Assembly: GCF_000203975.2 (NCBI RefSeq)
Contig: NZ_AFCF02000005.1
Coordinates: 62,001-126,000 of the forward strand
Direction: 5' to 3'
From: Leisingera sp. ANG1
Lineage (GTDB): Bacteria > Pseudomonadota > Alphaproteobacteria > Rhodobacterales > Rhodobacteraceae
Length of the DNA stretch: 64,000 bases
Shown here: positions 8,144-17,886 of the stretch, piece by piece
How the letters are laid out: every line of letters begins with the position of its first letter
How positions within the stretch are numbered: position 1 is the stretch's first letter
The notes under the pieces: generated by a model
What the model was told of the DNA's origin: nothing
What the model saw: only the letters and a program-made list of their open reading frames with translations
The model's database searches: none
Made by a program: the position numbers and the translations under genes

Positions 8144-8977
8144 ATGAAAAACATCGATATCGCCGGCCTCACCGTTGGCAATGACCGTCCGCTGACCTTC
8201 ATCGCCGGTCCCTGCCAGCTGGAAACCGAAGACCACGCCCGGATGATTGCCGGGCAGCTCAAGGAAGCCTGCGACAAGGCAGGCGCCCAGTTCGTGTTCA
8301 AGGCCTCCTACGACAAGGCCAACCGCACCTCGCTGTCGGGCAAGCGCGGCCTTGGCATTGACGAGGGGCTGAAGGTGCTGGACACCATCCGCCGCGAATT
8401 CGGCGTGCCGGTGCTGACCGATGTCCACACCGAGGAACAATGCGCTGTGGCGGCTGAGGCCGTCGACATCCTCCAGATCCCGGCCTTCCTGTGCCGCCAG
8501 ACCGACATGCTGCTGGCTGCGGGCAACACCGGCAAGGCGGTGAACATCAAGAAAGGCCAGTTCCTGGCGCCCTGGGACATGGCCAATGTGGTCGCCAAAG
8601 TCGAAAGCACCGGGAACACCAACATCCTGCTGACCGAGCGCGGCACTTCCTTTGGCTACAACACACTCGTGGCCGACATGCGCTCGCTGCCGCAGATGGC
8701 ACAGGGCGGCTATCCGGTGGTGATGGACGCCACCCATTCGGTGCAGCAGCCCGGCGGCAAGGGCGGCTCCACCGGCGGCCAGCGCGAGTTTGCCCCGCTG
8801 ATGGCCCGCGCAGCGGTCTCGCTGGGCATCGCCTCGGTCTTCATCGAGACCCATCAGGACCCGGACAATGCACCGTCCGACGGGCCGAACATGATCTACC
8901 TCGACCAGATGCCGCAGCTGATCGACAGCCTGATGCGCTTTGACGCGCTGGCCAAGGCCGACCCGATCCGTATTTGA
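8144..8977 (+). CDS. kdsA: 3-deoxy-8-phosphooctulonate (Kdo8P) synthase
   Basis: A 277-residue cytosolic TIM-barrel aldolase joining phosphoenolpyruvate and arabinose 5-phosphate to form Kdo 8-phosphate, the precursor of lipid A-core and of Kdo-linked capsule. Family motifs are intact: FIAGPCQLE near the N-terminus, FKASYDKANRTS, LTDVHTEEQC, QIPAFLCRQTDML, and VMDATHSVQQPGG. Length is the usual ~280. It starts 15 bases after the KpsE-like gene, consistent with one operon for Kdo-linked polysaccharide. Confidence 0.97.
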   Translation: MKNIDIAGLTVGNDRPLTFIAGPCQLETEDHARMIAGQLKEACDKAGAQFVFKASYDKANRTSLSGKRGLGIDEGLKVLDTIRREFGVPVLTDVHTEEQCAVAAEAVDILQIPAFLCRQTDMLLAAGNTGKAVNIKKGQFLAPWDMANVVAKVESTGNTNILLTERGTSFGYNTLVADMRSLPQMAQGGYPVVMDATHSVQQPGGKGGSTGGQREFAPLMARAAVSLGIASVFIETHQDPDNAPSDGPNMIYLDQMPQLIDSLMRFDALAKADPIRI

Positions 8978-8997
8978 CCTAAAAAGAGATTTTCAAC

Positions 8998-10494
8998 ATG
9001 ACCAAACCGCTGTCCGAGGTGACCCCGAACACCTGGAGCTTTCTGCGCGACGCGATGATCAAGCCGACGGGCTTCCGCGAATATGATGCGCGCTGGAAAT
9101 ACCCGGAAGAGATCAACCTGCCCGGCATGACCGCCCTGGGCCTGGGCCTCGGCACCCAGATGCGCAAGCGCGGGATCGACCCGGTGATCGCGGTCGGCAA
9201 CGACTACCGCGACTATTCGCTGGCGATCAAAAACGCGCTGATCCTGGGCCTGATGCAGGCCGGCATCCAGGTCAAGGACATCGGCCCGGCACTGTCGCCG
9301 ATGGCCTATTTCGCCCAGTTCCACCTGGATGTGCCCGCGGTTGCCATGGTCACCGCCAGCCACAACCCCAACGGCTGGACCGGCGTCAAGATGGGCTTTG
9401 ACCGCCCGCTGACCCATGGCCCGGACGAAATGGGCGAACTGCGCGACATCGTGCTGAACGGCGAAGGCCAGCCCGCCCCCGGCGGCTCTTATGAGTTCGT
9501 GGAGGGCGTCAAGGAAGCTTACCTGGACGACCTGGCCGGCGGCTTCAAAATGTCCCGCCCGCTCAAGGTGGTCTGCGCCACCGGCAACGGCACCGCCTCG
9601 GCCTTTGCGCCGGAGCTGTTCAAGCGCATCGGCGTCGAGGTGGTCGAGAGCCACAACGAGCTGGATTACACCTTCCCGCATTACAACCCCAACCCTGAAG
9701 CCATGGAGATGCTGCACGACATGTCGGCATCCGTGAAGGCTTCCGGCGCCGATCTGGCGCTCGGCTTTGACGGCGACGGCGACCGCTGCGGCGTGGTCGA
9801 TGACGAGGGCGAGGAGATCTTTGCCGACAAGGTTGGCGTGATCATGGCCCGCGACCTCAGCAAGATCTATCCGAACTCCACCTTTGTGGCGGATGTGAAA
9901 TCCACCGGCCTGTTTGCCTCCGACCCGGAACTGCAGAAGAACGGTGTGACGGCGGACTACTGGAAGACCGGCCACAGCCACATGAAGCGGCGGGTGAAGG
10001 AAATCGGCGCCCTGGCAGGGTTTGAAAAATCCGGCCACTACTTCCTGGCGGAACCGGTGGGCCGCGGCTACGACTGCGGCATGCGGGTGGCGGTTGAGGT
10101 CTGCAAGATGCTGGACCGCAACCCGGATATGTCGATGTCGGACCTCAGGAAGGCGCTGCCCAAGACCTGGTCCACCCCGACCATGTCACCCTACTGCGCC
10201 GACACCGAGAAATACGCCGTGCTGGAGCGGCTGGTACAGAAGCTGGTTGCCAAGCATGAGGCGGGCGAGCAATTCGCAGGCCGGGCGATCAAGGAAGTTG
10301 TCACCGTGAACGGCGCCCGGGTGATCCTGGACAACGGCTCCTGGGGGCTGGTGCGGGCATCGTCCAACACGCCGAACCTGGTGGTGGTCTGCGAAAGCTC
10401 CGAAAGCGAAAACGAGATGCGGGCGATCTTTGCCGATATCGACGCGGTGATCCGCACTGAGCCGCTGGTGGGCGACTACGACCAGACCATCTGA
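8998..10494 (+). CDS. Phosphomannomutase/phosphoglucomutase
   Basis: A 498-residue alpha-D-phosphohexomutase that interconverts hexose 1- and 6-phosphates for sugar-nucleotide synthesis. The phosphoserine loop is in TASHNPNGWTGVKMGF, the metal loop is GFDGDGDRCGV, and the sugar loop is EKSGHYFLAEPVGRGYDCG. It follows kdsA by 20 bases, which fits supply of mannose or glucose precursors for the exported polysaccharide. Whether mannose or glucose is preferred cannot be read from sequence. A strong terminator follows. Confidence 0.94.
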   Translation: MTKPLSEVTPNTWSFLRDAMIKPTGFREYDARWKYPEEINLPGMTALGLGLGTQMRKRGIDPVIAVGNDYRDYSLAIKNALILGLMQAGIQVKDIGPALSPMAYFAQFHLDVPAVAMVTASHNPNGWTGVKMGFDRPLTHGPDEMGELRDIVLNGEGQPAPGGSYEFVEGVKEAYLDDLAGGFKMSRPLKVVCATGNGTASAFAPELFKRIGVEVVESHNELDYTFPHYNPNPEAMEMLHDMSASVKASGADLALGFDGDGDRCGVVDDEGEEIFADKVGVIMARDLSKIYPNSTFVADVKSTGLFASDPELQKNGVTADYWKTGHSHMKRRVKEIGALAGFEKSGHYFLAEPVGRGYDCGMRVAVEVCKMLDRNPDMSMSDLRKALPKTWSTPTMSPYCADTEKYAVLERLVQKLVAKHEAGEQFAGRAIKEVVTVNGARVILDNGSWGLVRASSNTPNLVVVCESSESENEMRAIFADIDAVIRTEPLVGDYDQTI

Positions 10495-10537
10495 TCCCGG
10501 TTCACATGAGGGATTTCGCCTGCTTCGCAGGCGATCC

Positions 10538-10566
10538 GCGCCCGCCTTTGGCGGGCGCTTTTCTTT
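10538..10566 (+). terminator. Intrinsic terminator ending the polysaccharide operon
   Basis: Perfect 9-bp stem GCGCCCGCC / GGCGGGCGC (10538-10546 and 10550-10558) with a TTT loop, followed by TTTTCTTTT. Confidence 0.92.
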
Positions 10567-10568
10567 TG

Positions 10569-10700
10569 GCTGAGAAGCGACCTAAGGGCAGCTCTGCCCT
10601 TAGATGCGCGTTCCCCAGTTTAAGACGCCTGCAACCGCGTCAAGGGCGCGCCGGGCTGCGCCCGGAGGCCGCGCGCCCTTCCTTGACCCGGCTGCAGGCC
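10569..10700 (+). repeat. Dispersed intergenic repeat A, copy 1
   Basis: GC-rich sequence with internal dyads (AAGGGCAG/CTGCCCTT and CGCGCC-rich arms), bounded by GCTGAGAAGCG and CTTGACCCGGCTGCAGGCC. A diverged copy in the opposite orientation is at 22067-22196, sharing GCTGAGAAGCG, CCGCGTCAAGG and CTTGACCCGGCTGC in the same order and similar spacing. It ends just before the stop codon of the AsmA gene. Confidence 0.7.
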
Positions 10701-10707
10701 CAATGGG

Positions 10708-12627
10708 TCAATCGCCGCCAAGCAGGCGCAGCAGCTGGTCGCGGGCTTCCTGTTCGATCCGCTGTTTCAGCACATCGTTCAGGTCCTGCTCGGGCGCGAT
10801 TTCGGTTTCCAGGTCCAGCTCCTCGGCCAGTTTCTGGCGCACCCGGTCTTTGGCTTCCTGCTCGATCTCTTCGATCTTCGGCTGCAGCGCCTGGCTGAAA
10901 TCCGGGCGGATGTCCGGATTGTCCCAGCTGCCGCGGATACGCACCGGAATAGTCAGCACCTGATCCCGGCCCGCCCGCACCAGCTGCGGCGTAAACAAAT
11001 AGTCGATGTCGCGCGCCCCCAGCCCGATCCGGCCCTTACCTTCGGCCCGGAACCCCTTGAGCAGCACCAGCAAGTCTTCGTTGCGCAGGTTGCCGCCTTC
11101 GATCGTGTAGCTCGCGGTCAGCTGGTCGAACACGGTGCTGCCGCCATTGCCGCCTGAGCGCATCAGCTGCTCCAGGTCGAACCCGGTGAAGAAGCCCTTG
11201 CCCGCCTCCAGCCAGCCCTTGCCGCTCAGCGAGCGCATGATGGCCGCCACCGAGTTGCCGGAGCCGAGGAATTCCAGTTCGCCAAGCGCCTCGCCATTCA
11301 GCCGGTCATAGCCCGCGGTTTCACCCAGCGCGCGTTCCAGCCGGATACCGGTGAAGGTCATCTTGCCCGCCACCGACAGGCCGTTTCGGTTGTTGGCCAC
11401 CAGCTGCCCCTGCACCTGGCCGCCGAACATCGCCGCCGGCAGAAATTTCAGCACCGCGCGGCTGCGCTCCACCGTCAGGTTCAGTTTGCTGGCCCCAAGG
11501 TTCACCCCGCCGGTGCGCAGGCTGTCAAACGTCAGGTCCACCACCGCATCCGTCAGCCCCAGCGCCGAGGCGTCAATCACGTCCTCCGGCCAGCCGCTGC
11601 TGCCGGAGGTGCCGCTGCCCGCGCCGCCAGCGCTGCCCGCAAAGGCCGTGAAATCCAGCGCCCCGCCCCGCAGCTGCGCGGTTATATTGGGGCGGTCCCT
11701 GAATTCCACATCCGCGGCACCGGTCAGCCGGTTGGCGCCCAGCTCCAGCGCCAGGTCCCGCATCGACAGCCGCCCGTCGGCGGTATAGGTCACATCGGCG
11801 CCAAACACCGCCTTCTGCGCCAGCGCATCCGGCAGGAACACCCCCAGCGCCACGCCGGTCTTCAGCGCATCCTCTGCCCCAAAGGTCAGCCGCCCGCTGG
11901 CCTCGCCATTGATACCGGCGTGGCCGTCAAACCGCCCCTTGCCGCCCGGTGCCGTGATGGTTGCGCCAACCGACGAAACCTCCCCCGCCAGGAAGGCTGC
12001 AAAGGTGCCGATCTCCGCGTCCACCTCCACCGGTTCCCCCGCCGGGCGCAGGGTGGCCTTGGCGTTCACGGTGCCTGCCGGGTCCGGCCACAACAGGCTG
12101 AGGTCGATGTTCTTCATCTCCACTGGCGCTTCGCCGTGGGCCGCATAGCGCAGCGAGGCCCCGGTCAGCTCCACCGCCTCGATCCGGAGCGGCAGCGCAC
12201 CACCGCTTGCAGTGCCCGAGCCGCCCGCCGCCGCGCCGCTGCCGCCCATCACCCAGTTACCAACACCCTCCGCATTGGTCGCCAGATTGAGATGCGGCAG
12301 GATGGCAGAGACCTCGGTGACCCGCACATCGCCCTGGATCAGCTCGGCGGCGGAAACCCCGATGGTCAGCCGTTCGGCCTGCAGCATCGGCTCCGGCCCG
12401 GCCCAATCCGCATTGGAGAGCGTCACCGCATCGGCCTTGACGCCCAGCGTGGGCCAGAAGGTAAAGCGCACCTTGCCGCCAAACGCCAGCTTGCGCCCGG
12501 TCTGGGTTTCCAGCTGATCGGCGGCCAGCCGCGCGATCTTCTCGCCCGGCAGCAGCAGCACCAGCCCGGCCAGCAGCACCACCGTCAGCACCAGCGCCGT
12601 CACAACCCGGATTATCAGCTTCATCAT
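10708..12627 (-). CDS. AsmA family protein
   Basis: A 639-residue envelope protein of the AsmA/TamB-related family. One N-terminal membrane anchor (about residues 5-27, ALVLTVVLLAGLVLLLPG) is followed by the AsmA motif region (IARLAADQLETQTGRKLAFGGKV) and a long beta-rich periplasmic part; a second AsmA_2 block is near FTGFDLEQLMRSGG, and the C-terminus is charged and helical. Such proteins are implicated in lipid transport and outer-membrane homeostasis. A Gly/Ser-rich linker is seen near residue 130 and near 340. It starts MMKL; either ATG is possible. Confidence 0.9.
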   Translation of the reverse strand: MMKLIIRVVTALVLTVVLLAGLVLLLPGEKIARLAADQLETQTGRKLAFGGKVRFTFWPTLGVKADAVTLSNADWAGPEPMLQAERLTIGVSAAELIQGDVRVTEVSAILPHLNLATNAEGVGNWVMGGSGAAAGGSGTASGGALPLRIEAVELTGASLRYAAHGEAPVEMKNIDLSLLWPDPAGTVNAKATLRPAGEPVEVDAEIGTFAAFLAGEVSSVGATITAPGGKGRFDGHAGINGEASGRLTFGAEDALKTGVALGVFLPDALAQKAVFGADVTYTADGRLSMRDLALELGANRLTGAADVEFRDRPNITAQLRGGALDFTAFAGSAGGAGSGTSGSSGWPEDVIDASALGLTDAVVDLTFDSLRTGGVNLGASKLNLTVERSRAVLKFLPAAMFGGQVQGQLVANNRNGLSVAGKMTFTGIRLERALGETAGYDRLNGEALGELEFLGSGNSVAAIMRSLSGKGWLEAGKGFFTGFDLEQLMRSGGNGGSTVFDQLTASYTIEGGNLRNEDLLVLLKGFRAEGKGRIGLGARDIDYLFTPQLVRAGRDQVLTIPVRIRGSWDNPDIRPDFSQALQPKIEEIEQEAKDRVRQKLAEELDLETEIAPEQDLNDVLKQRIEQEARDQLLRLLGGD

Positions 12628-12752
12628 CCCGCTCCCTTATGCCTTGCCCCATGTTCCCCAACGGGTTTTGCGCAGCTTACCGTGTGGGCGGGCGGGTGCA
12701 ATGCACGAAGCCCCCGCACGGCATCAAAGCTTCGCGCGTTTGCGGCTGATGG

Positions 12753-14165
12753 TCAGCGCAACCGGAACCGCTGGCGCAGGCCCAAGCCGAGGAAAAACAG
12801 GAGCGGCAGGCTGGCGACGGACTGAACGCCGGAGAAGAATTGCAGGACGGCGGGCAGCGCCTTCAGTTCCTCCAGCAGGAACGTCCGCCCGAACCCGAAC
12901 AGCGGAAACAGGTTGGAAAAGCTGAGCGCCATCGCCGACCCCATCGGGCGTTCGATCACGTCATGCGGCGCTGGCACGCAACAACCGGAGAAATAGCCCC
13001 AGAAGGCAGCAAATCCCAAGGCCCAGACGCCCAGCAGCCACAACGTTGGCCGCAGGATGGAATAGCCGTATTCGGAGAACAGGCCGAACAGCAGATAGGG
13101 CAGCCGCTGCCAGATGGAGCCGATCTTCCCGGCAAAGTGCATTTCCCGGCGGAAGAAGAAGTGCTCGTCTTCGGAGAGGCCTTGTTTGGCGAGGAGGTGT
13201 CGGATAGTGGCGCAGGTTTGGCGAACAATTTCAGGATTTTGCGTGGTTCTCTCCGGCCAAAAGGTCGTATTGTGGAGATACTCAAAATCTTCTATATCAG
13301 CAGGAGTGGGTTTTTGCCTTGCGGTAAAAGTCACACTATCAGGAAAGCTGGCATCGCCTAAATTGGGATAGATGTCAAAGAACTCAGCCCTCGAAAAGGT
13401 AATATACCTTCTAATTTCAGCTTTCCCAAAATCCACACGATCTTTCTTCACATCCCCCTTGAAACGTGCGCATGAGAAATCGGCACCTTCTTTAAACACT
13501 GACGCAAAAAAATGCACGCCACCAAAAAAGGAAGCGTACGCAAAATGCGCACCCCTTTCAAAAGATGTTCCTCCAAAAAAAGTAAACCCTTCAAACTTTG
13601 CACCCGAAAAACCACAACCATTTGAGAATACGGTGAGCCAAAACCGTATTTCACCTTTCACGACAACGTCATTAAATTCCGCCCGCCCGAAAAAATAGCA
13701 ATTGTCAAAACCCACTTCCTGACCGAAATTTGACGCCCGAAAACTCACCTCTCTTGGAAACACCATTCCGTCACAATGGACTGTCGCTGAGAACGCAATA
13801 CTTGAAAGGTCGATTTCTCGTACTGGTGAAGGTATCTCTGGCAACAGCACGGTTCCGGGGTTTCTGGAAAGGAAAGCCTTCGTAAATCTGCTAGACAACT
13901 CTTCAGAGTGATCGACCCAAGAATCCGGATCACCTGTATGTCTAGACACGACACTTTTTGCTAATTCTAGCTCCTCGAGTGTGAAACCTTGGCACGCCCA
14001 GGTATTCCATGCCCTTCGGTTCTTCTTATGAAGTTCCCAATCAATCCTATCCCCCTCCTGCTCCCCATAAAGCGTCATCAGCACATACCAGGGGTTCTCG
14101 TTGGCGGGGGTCAGCTTGGGCTGCGGGGCGGCCGGGGCATCCGACGTTTCAATCTCATCACGCAT
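12753..14165 (-). CDS. Pentapeptide-repeat-like protein with C-terminal membrane segments
   Basis: A 470-residue protein I cannot name. An N-terminal ~130-residue part contains helix-rich sequence ([20 protein letters not shown]). Residues about 140-265 form degenerate five-residue repeats with central Phe ([16 protein letters not shown], then [18 protein letters not shown]), predicting a pentapeptide beta-helix. Two or three hydrophobic segments follow near 370-470 ([18 protein letters not shown] and [12 protein letters not shown]). This resembles pentapeptide proteins with C-terminal ion-channel-like helices, but no pore motif is recognised. Base composition of the repeat region is more AT-rich than its neighbours, suggesting acquisition. 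ATG at 14165 is used. Confidence 0.78.
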   Translation of the reverse strand: MRDEIETSDAPAAPQPKLTPANENPWYVLMTLYGEQEGDRIDWELHKKNRRAWNTWACQGFTLEELELAKSVVSRHTGDPDSWVDHSEELSSRFTKAFLSRNPGTVLLPEIPSPVREIDLSSIAFSATVHCDGMVFPREVSFRASNFGQEVGFDNCYFFGRAEFNDVVVKGEIRFWLTVFSNGCGFSGAKFEGFTFFGGTSFERGAHFAYASFFGGVHFFASVFKEGADFSCARFKGDVKKDRVDFGKAEIRRYITFSRAEFFDIYPNLGDASFPDSVTFTARQKPTPADIEDFEYLHNTTFWPERTTQNPEIVRQTCATIRHLLAKQGLSEDEHFFFRREMHFAGKIGSIWQRLPYLLFGLFSEYGYSILRPTLWLLGVWALGFAAFWGYFSGCCVPAPHDVIERPMGSAMALSFSNLFPLFGFGRTFLLEELKALPAVLQFFSGVQSVASLPLLFFLGLGLRQRFRLR

Positions 14166-14436
14166 CAATCGCTCTCGTCATGCAAACAGGCTTTCCCGCA
14201 GGCTACGGGCTTTGGCGCTCCACCTTCAACACCTAACGGAGGGCAGCCCCCGGCCTCAGGCGGGGGCGAAGCCCCCTCCCGTGGGGGAGGTCGGGGGGTG
14301 CCCGGCCTATAGTCCGGGCAAGGGGAAAATGCAGCCTCTGGTGCACAGGGGTGTGCACAGGGGGTGTACAGGCGGTGCACGGCCGGCACCCCCTGTTTTC
14401 CTTGCCTCCTGCCGCATTCCTGATATATGCGCGCGC
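14166..14436. other. Intergenic region with hairpins and GTGCAC-type repeats
   Basis: Between the divergent pentapeptide-repeat gene and rimO. It holds GC-rich inverted repeats (around 14257-14320, including GGGGGCGAAGCCCCC) and, at 14338-14381, four imperfect tandem units of GTGCACAGGGG type. No gene is supported. The rimO promoter should lie here. Confidence 0.5.
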
Positions 14437-15852
14437 ATGACCAGCACCCCGTCCAGTAACCCGCCCAGCCTCCGCCCTGACCTTGCCCCGGAACCGCAGT
14501 TCCGTGAGGTGCCCCGTGACGGCCAGCCGACCCTCGGCATGGTGTCGCTCGGCTGCCCCAAGGCGCTGGTGGACAGCGAGCGGATCCTGACAAGGCTGCG
14601 CGCCGAAGGGTACGGCATCTCGGCCGATTACGCCGGCGCCGACGCGGTGATCGTCAACACCTGCGGCTTCCTCGACAGCGCCAAGGCGGAAAGCCTGGAG
14701 GCGATCGGCGAGGCGCTGAAGGAAAACGGCAAGGTGATCGTGACCGGCTGCCTCGGCGCCGAGCCGGACTATATCCGCGAGCACCACCCGCGCATCCACG
14801 CGGTCACCGGCCCGCACCAGTACGAGCAGGTGCTGGACGCGGTGCATTCCGCGGTGCCGCCCAGCCCGAACCCTTACGTGGACCTGCTGCCCGCAGCCGG
14901 TGTGAAACTCACCCCGCGGCACTTCAGCTACCTAAAGATTTCAGAGGGTTGCAACCACAAGTGCAAGTTCTGCATCATCCCGGACATGCGCGGCAAACTG
15001 GCGTCGCGCCCGGTGCACGCGGTGCTGCGCGAGGCGGAGAAACTGGTTGAGGCCGGGGTGCGCGAACTCTTGGTGATTTCGCAGGACACCTCTGCCTACG
15101 GGCTGGACCGCAAGTATTCCACCCACCCCTGGAAAGGCGCCGACGTGCGCAGCCATATCCTCGACCTGTCCCGAGAGCTGGGCAAGCTGGCCCCGGCAGA
15201 GGACCTGTGGGTGCGGCTGCACTATGTCTACCCCTACCCGCATGTGCGTGAGCTGATCCCGCTGATGGCGGACCCGGACAACGCGCTGCTGCCGTACCTG
15301 GACATCCCCTTCCAGCACGCCCACCCGGACGTGCTGCGCCGCATGGCCCGGCCCGCCGCCGCCGCCAAGACGCTGGACGAGATCACCGCCTGGCGCGCGA
15401 CCTGCCCCGATATCACCCTGCGCTCCACCTTCATCGTCGGCTTCCCCGGTGAGACCGAGGCGGAGTTCCAGCATCTGCTCGACTGGATGGACGAGGCGCA
15501 GCTGGACCGGGTGGGTTGTTTTAAATACGAAAACGTCGACGGCGCGCGCTCCAACGACCTGCCGGACCATGTGCCGGAAGAGGTGAAGCAGGAGCGCTGG
15601 GAGCGGTTTATGGAGAAGGCCCAGGCGATCTCCGAGGCCAAGCTGGCGGCCAAGGTTGGCCAAACGATGCAAGTGATCGTCGACGACATCGACGAAGACG
15701 GCATCGCCACCTGCCGCACCAAGGCCGACGCGCCGGAGATCGATGGCAACCTGTTCATTGATGAGGGAACGGACGGGTTGCAGGCCGGTGATCTGGTAAC
15801 CGTTGAAGTAGATGAGGCGGGGGAGTATGACTTGTGGGGGCGACTTCTTTAG
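14437..15852 (+). CDS. rimO: Ribosomal protein uS12 methylthiotransferase RimO
   Basis: A 471-residue radical-SAM enzyme that adds a methylthio group to an aspartate of ribosomal protein S12. The N-terminal UPF0004 domain carries cluster cysteines in [24 protein letters not shown] and [10 protein letters not shown]; the radical-SAM CxxxCxxC is in [18 protein letters not shown]; the C-terminal TRAM domain is about residues 400-471. The SLGCPK motif distinguishes RimO from MiaB. ATG at 14437 is chosen by family start; the open frame upstream runs through the repeat region and is not coding. Confidence 0.96.
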   Translation: MTSTPSSNPPSLRPDLAPEPQFREVPRDGQPTLGMVSLGCPKALVDSERILTRLRAEGYGISADYAGADAVIVNTCGFLDSAKAESLEAIGEALKENGKVIVTGCLGAEPDYIREHHPRIHAVTGPHQYEQVLDAVHSAVPPSPNPYVDLLPAAGVKLTPRHFSYLKISEGCNHKCKFCIIPDMRGKLASRPVHAVLREAEKLVEAGVRELLVISQDTSAYGLDRKYSTHPWKGADVRSHILDLSRELGKLAPAEDLWVRLHYVYPYPHVRELIPLMADPDNALLPYLDIPFQHAHPDVLRRMARPAAAAKTLDEITAWRATCPDITLRSTFIVGFPGETEAEFQHLLDWMDEAQLDRVGCFKYENVDGARSNDLPDHVPEEVKQERWERFMEKAQAISEAKLAAKVGQTMQVIVDDIDEDGIATCRTKADAPEIDGNLFIDEGTDGLQAGDLVTVEVDEAGEYDLWGRLL

Positions 15853-15940
15853 CCACCCACATTGCAAAGATTTTTTACTTTTCCCGATCAAAGGATATGA
15901 GGGGGCCTAAAGCCCACCTCATTAGAGCAGAAAATACCAC

Positions 15941-17491
15941 TCATCCCGCACCTCTTTCGTCAATCAATGTCAGGTGCTTCCACAATGATTTGTGGATCAT
16001 CATTCTCTCTGCATCATTGAGAGCCGTATTTCCCCTAAAAACGAATCTAGTTCTGTACTGCGGCTTTCCTGATCTCATTCGAACGACAAAGTCATTCCCC
16101 ACAACGCCAATGCGATACAAATCGGTGAGTATCTTAGAAAGAGAATATTTTTCAACGAGCTCTTGAACCGGCCTGTCGTTCCTATGTCGCTTCAAAACCC
16201 TATCTTCAAGCTCGCTCTTCAAAAACCTCGCCTTGAAGCCTAGGAACAATTTCTCGATAGCCTTAATTTCCGCCGGAGAGTAGACAGCCTGCAGTTCTTC
16301 GGTGATCTCTATCCAAGTTTGCTTTGAATACTCCGTTGACGTCTCATCAAAATGCGCGGAAGAGAAGGAGTTTGCCTTTGAGTCATACTCTCGGGCCACT
16401 TTTAGCAGCCTCACAATATCTCTAGGCCGAAAGTATGACGCCCTCAAGATAAAGGCAAAAAACTCCTGATTGTTAATTTTTTCAGGGAAAAATTTCTTAC
16501 GGACATCACATTCATCTACACCGCAAGATTTTGCAATTTTCTTGTAAATTAAGTTCAAAAGAGGATGATCAGCTCGCTCTTTGCCAATGTCCCAAGTCAG
16601 CACTACACCGTAGTCATCGATATCCCTATTTATTTCATGCCCCATCTCCATAACAGAGTTAATAACCTCAGTCCTCAGAGCGGCACATGTGACGCATGGC
16701 TTTTCAAACTCTGCCATTTTGGCGTTCACGGACGTTATAGCGGAAATCAAATCACGAAGAATCCGCCTGTCCCGATCAAACTTGTCGTCACTTTCGTGGT
16801 AGAGTTCCAATTCATCAAACAGAAGGTAAACAGAGCAGGGAAAATTAATTTCTGATATCAGATCCTCACAAGCACGATTTAGGTCACTGATATTTACGCG
16901 AATCTCTTCAGAAGAAGTTTCTGCTGTTATTCCCAACTCTACGGAAACCCCCAGAACCTCCCCAGAAACGTTCAAGCATCCATTTTTAATCGATGAAAAA
17001 AGTTTAGATAGAGAGCCTACGCGTCCAGACGTTTGATTTGTCAACTTCGAAAGAGATTCAATCTCCGCTCCAGCAGCCCCGGACTTCAACAGCGCAGCAG
17101 TCATCCTCTTGTAAATATACCACTTCCATGGCTCCTTGAAATCTTGGTGGAAGCTGTGCTCACCATCGGTATCAACGATTTGATAACCGGAAGCATTTGA
17201 AAGCGTTTGCCGGTCGTCCTCCGTCACGTTTGACTTAAACAGTACGACTTCACTAAAGTTTCCTTTTTGCCGCTGCATCTCGTGAAAATATCGCAAAACA
17301 GCAGTTTTCCCTGTCCCCTTCAAACCGATCACAAAGAACTGAACTCCAACTTCAAAACTTTGAAAGTCTACATTATCAACTTTCAGAAAGCTGTCGGCGA
17401 AATAGCTCGTCTTCAAGCGAGCATCTTTTAGAAGTTCATTCTTTGCATCTATCTCACCAAAATTAAGATCCTTCAAAATAACGTCAGACAT
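15941..17491 (-). CDS. P-loop ATPase of unknown function in a low-GC islet
   Basis: A 516-residue cytosolic ATPase. Walker A GLKGTGKT is at residues 56-63, Walker B VYLLFDELE at 221-229, and a sensor-like SYFRPRDIVRLL lies near 375. The overall look fits the loosely defined Sll1717-type P-loop ATPases, some of which occur in defence or stress islands, but I cannot assign a role. GC content is far below the flanks, indicating recent transfer. ATG at 17491 has GGGAG about nine bases upstream; an in-frame upstream start at 17542 lacks one. It stands alone between rimO and the CDGSH gene. Confidence 0.85.
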   Translation of the reverse strand: MSDVILKDLNFGEIDAKNELLKDARLKTSYFADSFLKVDNVDFQSFEVGVQFFVIGLKGTGKTAVLRYFHEMQRQKGNFSEVVLFKSNVTEDDRQTLSNASGYQIVDTDGEHSFHQDFKEPWKWYIYKRMTAALLKSGAAGAEIESLSKLTNQTSGRVGSLSKLFSSIKNGCLNVSGEVLGVSVELGITAETSSEEIRVNISDLNRACEDLISEINFPCSVYLLFDELELYHESDDKFDRDRRILRDLISAITSVNAKMAEFEKPCVTCAALRTEVINSVMEMGHEINRDIDDYGVVLTWDIGKERADHPLLNLIYKKIAKSCGVDECDVRKKFFPEKINNQEFFAFILRASYFRPRDIVRLLKVAREYDSKANSFSSAHFDETSTEYSKQTWIEITEELQAVYSPAEIKAIEKLFLGFKARFLKSELEDRVLKRHRNDRPVQELVEKYSLSKILTDLYRIGVVGNDFVVRMRSGKPQYRTRFVFRGNTALNDAERMMIHKSLWKHLTLIDERGAG

Positions 17492-17641
17492 AGGGTGGTC
17501 TCCCGGAAAATTGGTTTCTTCGTAAAGGCTATATCCCCACACGACGTGACAACTTTAGCCTGAAACATCAAGTGTTTTCTCCACGTCAGAACAAACTATT
17601 GTTAGGCTGCATTTACAACCATCCAGGGAGAGCACCCAGCC

Positions 17642-17884
17642 ATGTCAGACACTCCGGAAATCGCCCAGAAAGCCCCCTTCCCCGTCGAGGTGACGGAGGG
17701 AAAGACCTATTTCTGGTGCGCCTGCGGCAAGTCCAATCGGCAGCCGTTCTGCGATGGCTCGCACAAGGGCACGGATTTCGAGCCGGTGAAGTATAAGGCG
17801 GAGAAGGACGGCAAAGTGTTCTTCTGCGGCTGCAAGCACTCGGGCAAGAAGCCGCTCTGCGACGGCAGCCATTCCAAGCTTTAG
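17642..17884 (+). CDS. Double CDGSH iron-sulfur protein
   Basis: An 80-residue protein with two CDGSH-type 2Fe-2S motifs: Cys26-x-Cys28-x8-Cys37-x3-His41 (PFCDGSH) and Cys62-x-Cys64-x8-Cys73-x3-His77 (PLCDGSH). Each should bind a 2Fe-2S cluster with three cysteines and one histidine. Bacterial CDGSH proteins are linked to redox or Fe-S handling; the partner is unknown. AGGGAG lies about 14 bases upstream of the ATG. It converges on the DUF6455 cluster. Confidence 0.93.
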   Translation: MSDTPEIAQKAPFPVEVTEGKTYFWCACGKSNRQPFCDGSHKGTDFEPVKYKAEKDGKVFFCGCKHSGKKPLCDGSHSKL

Positions 17885-17886
17885 GG

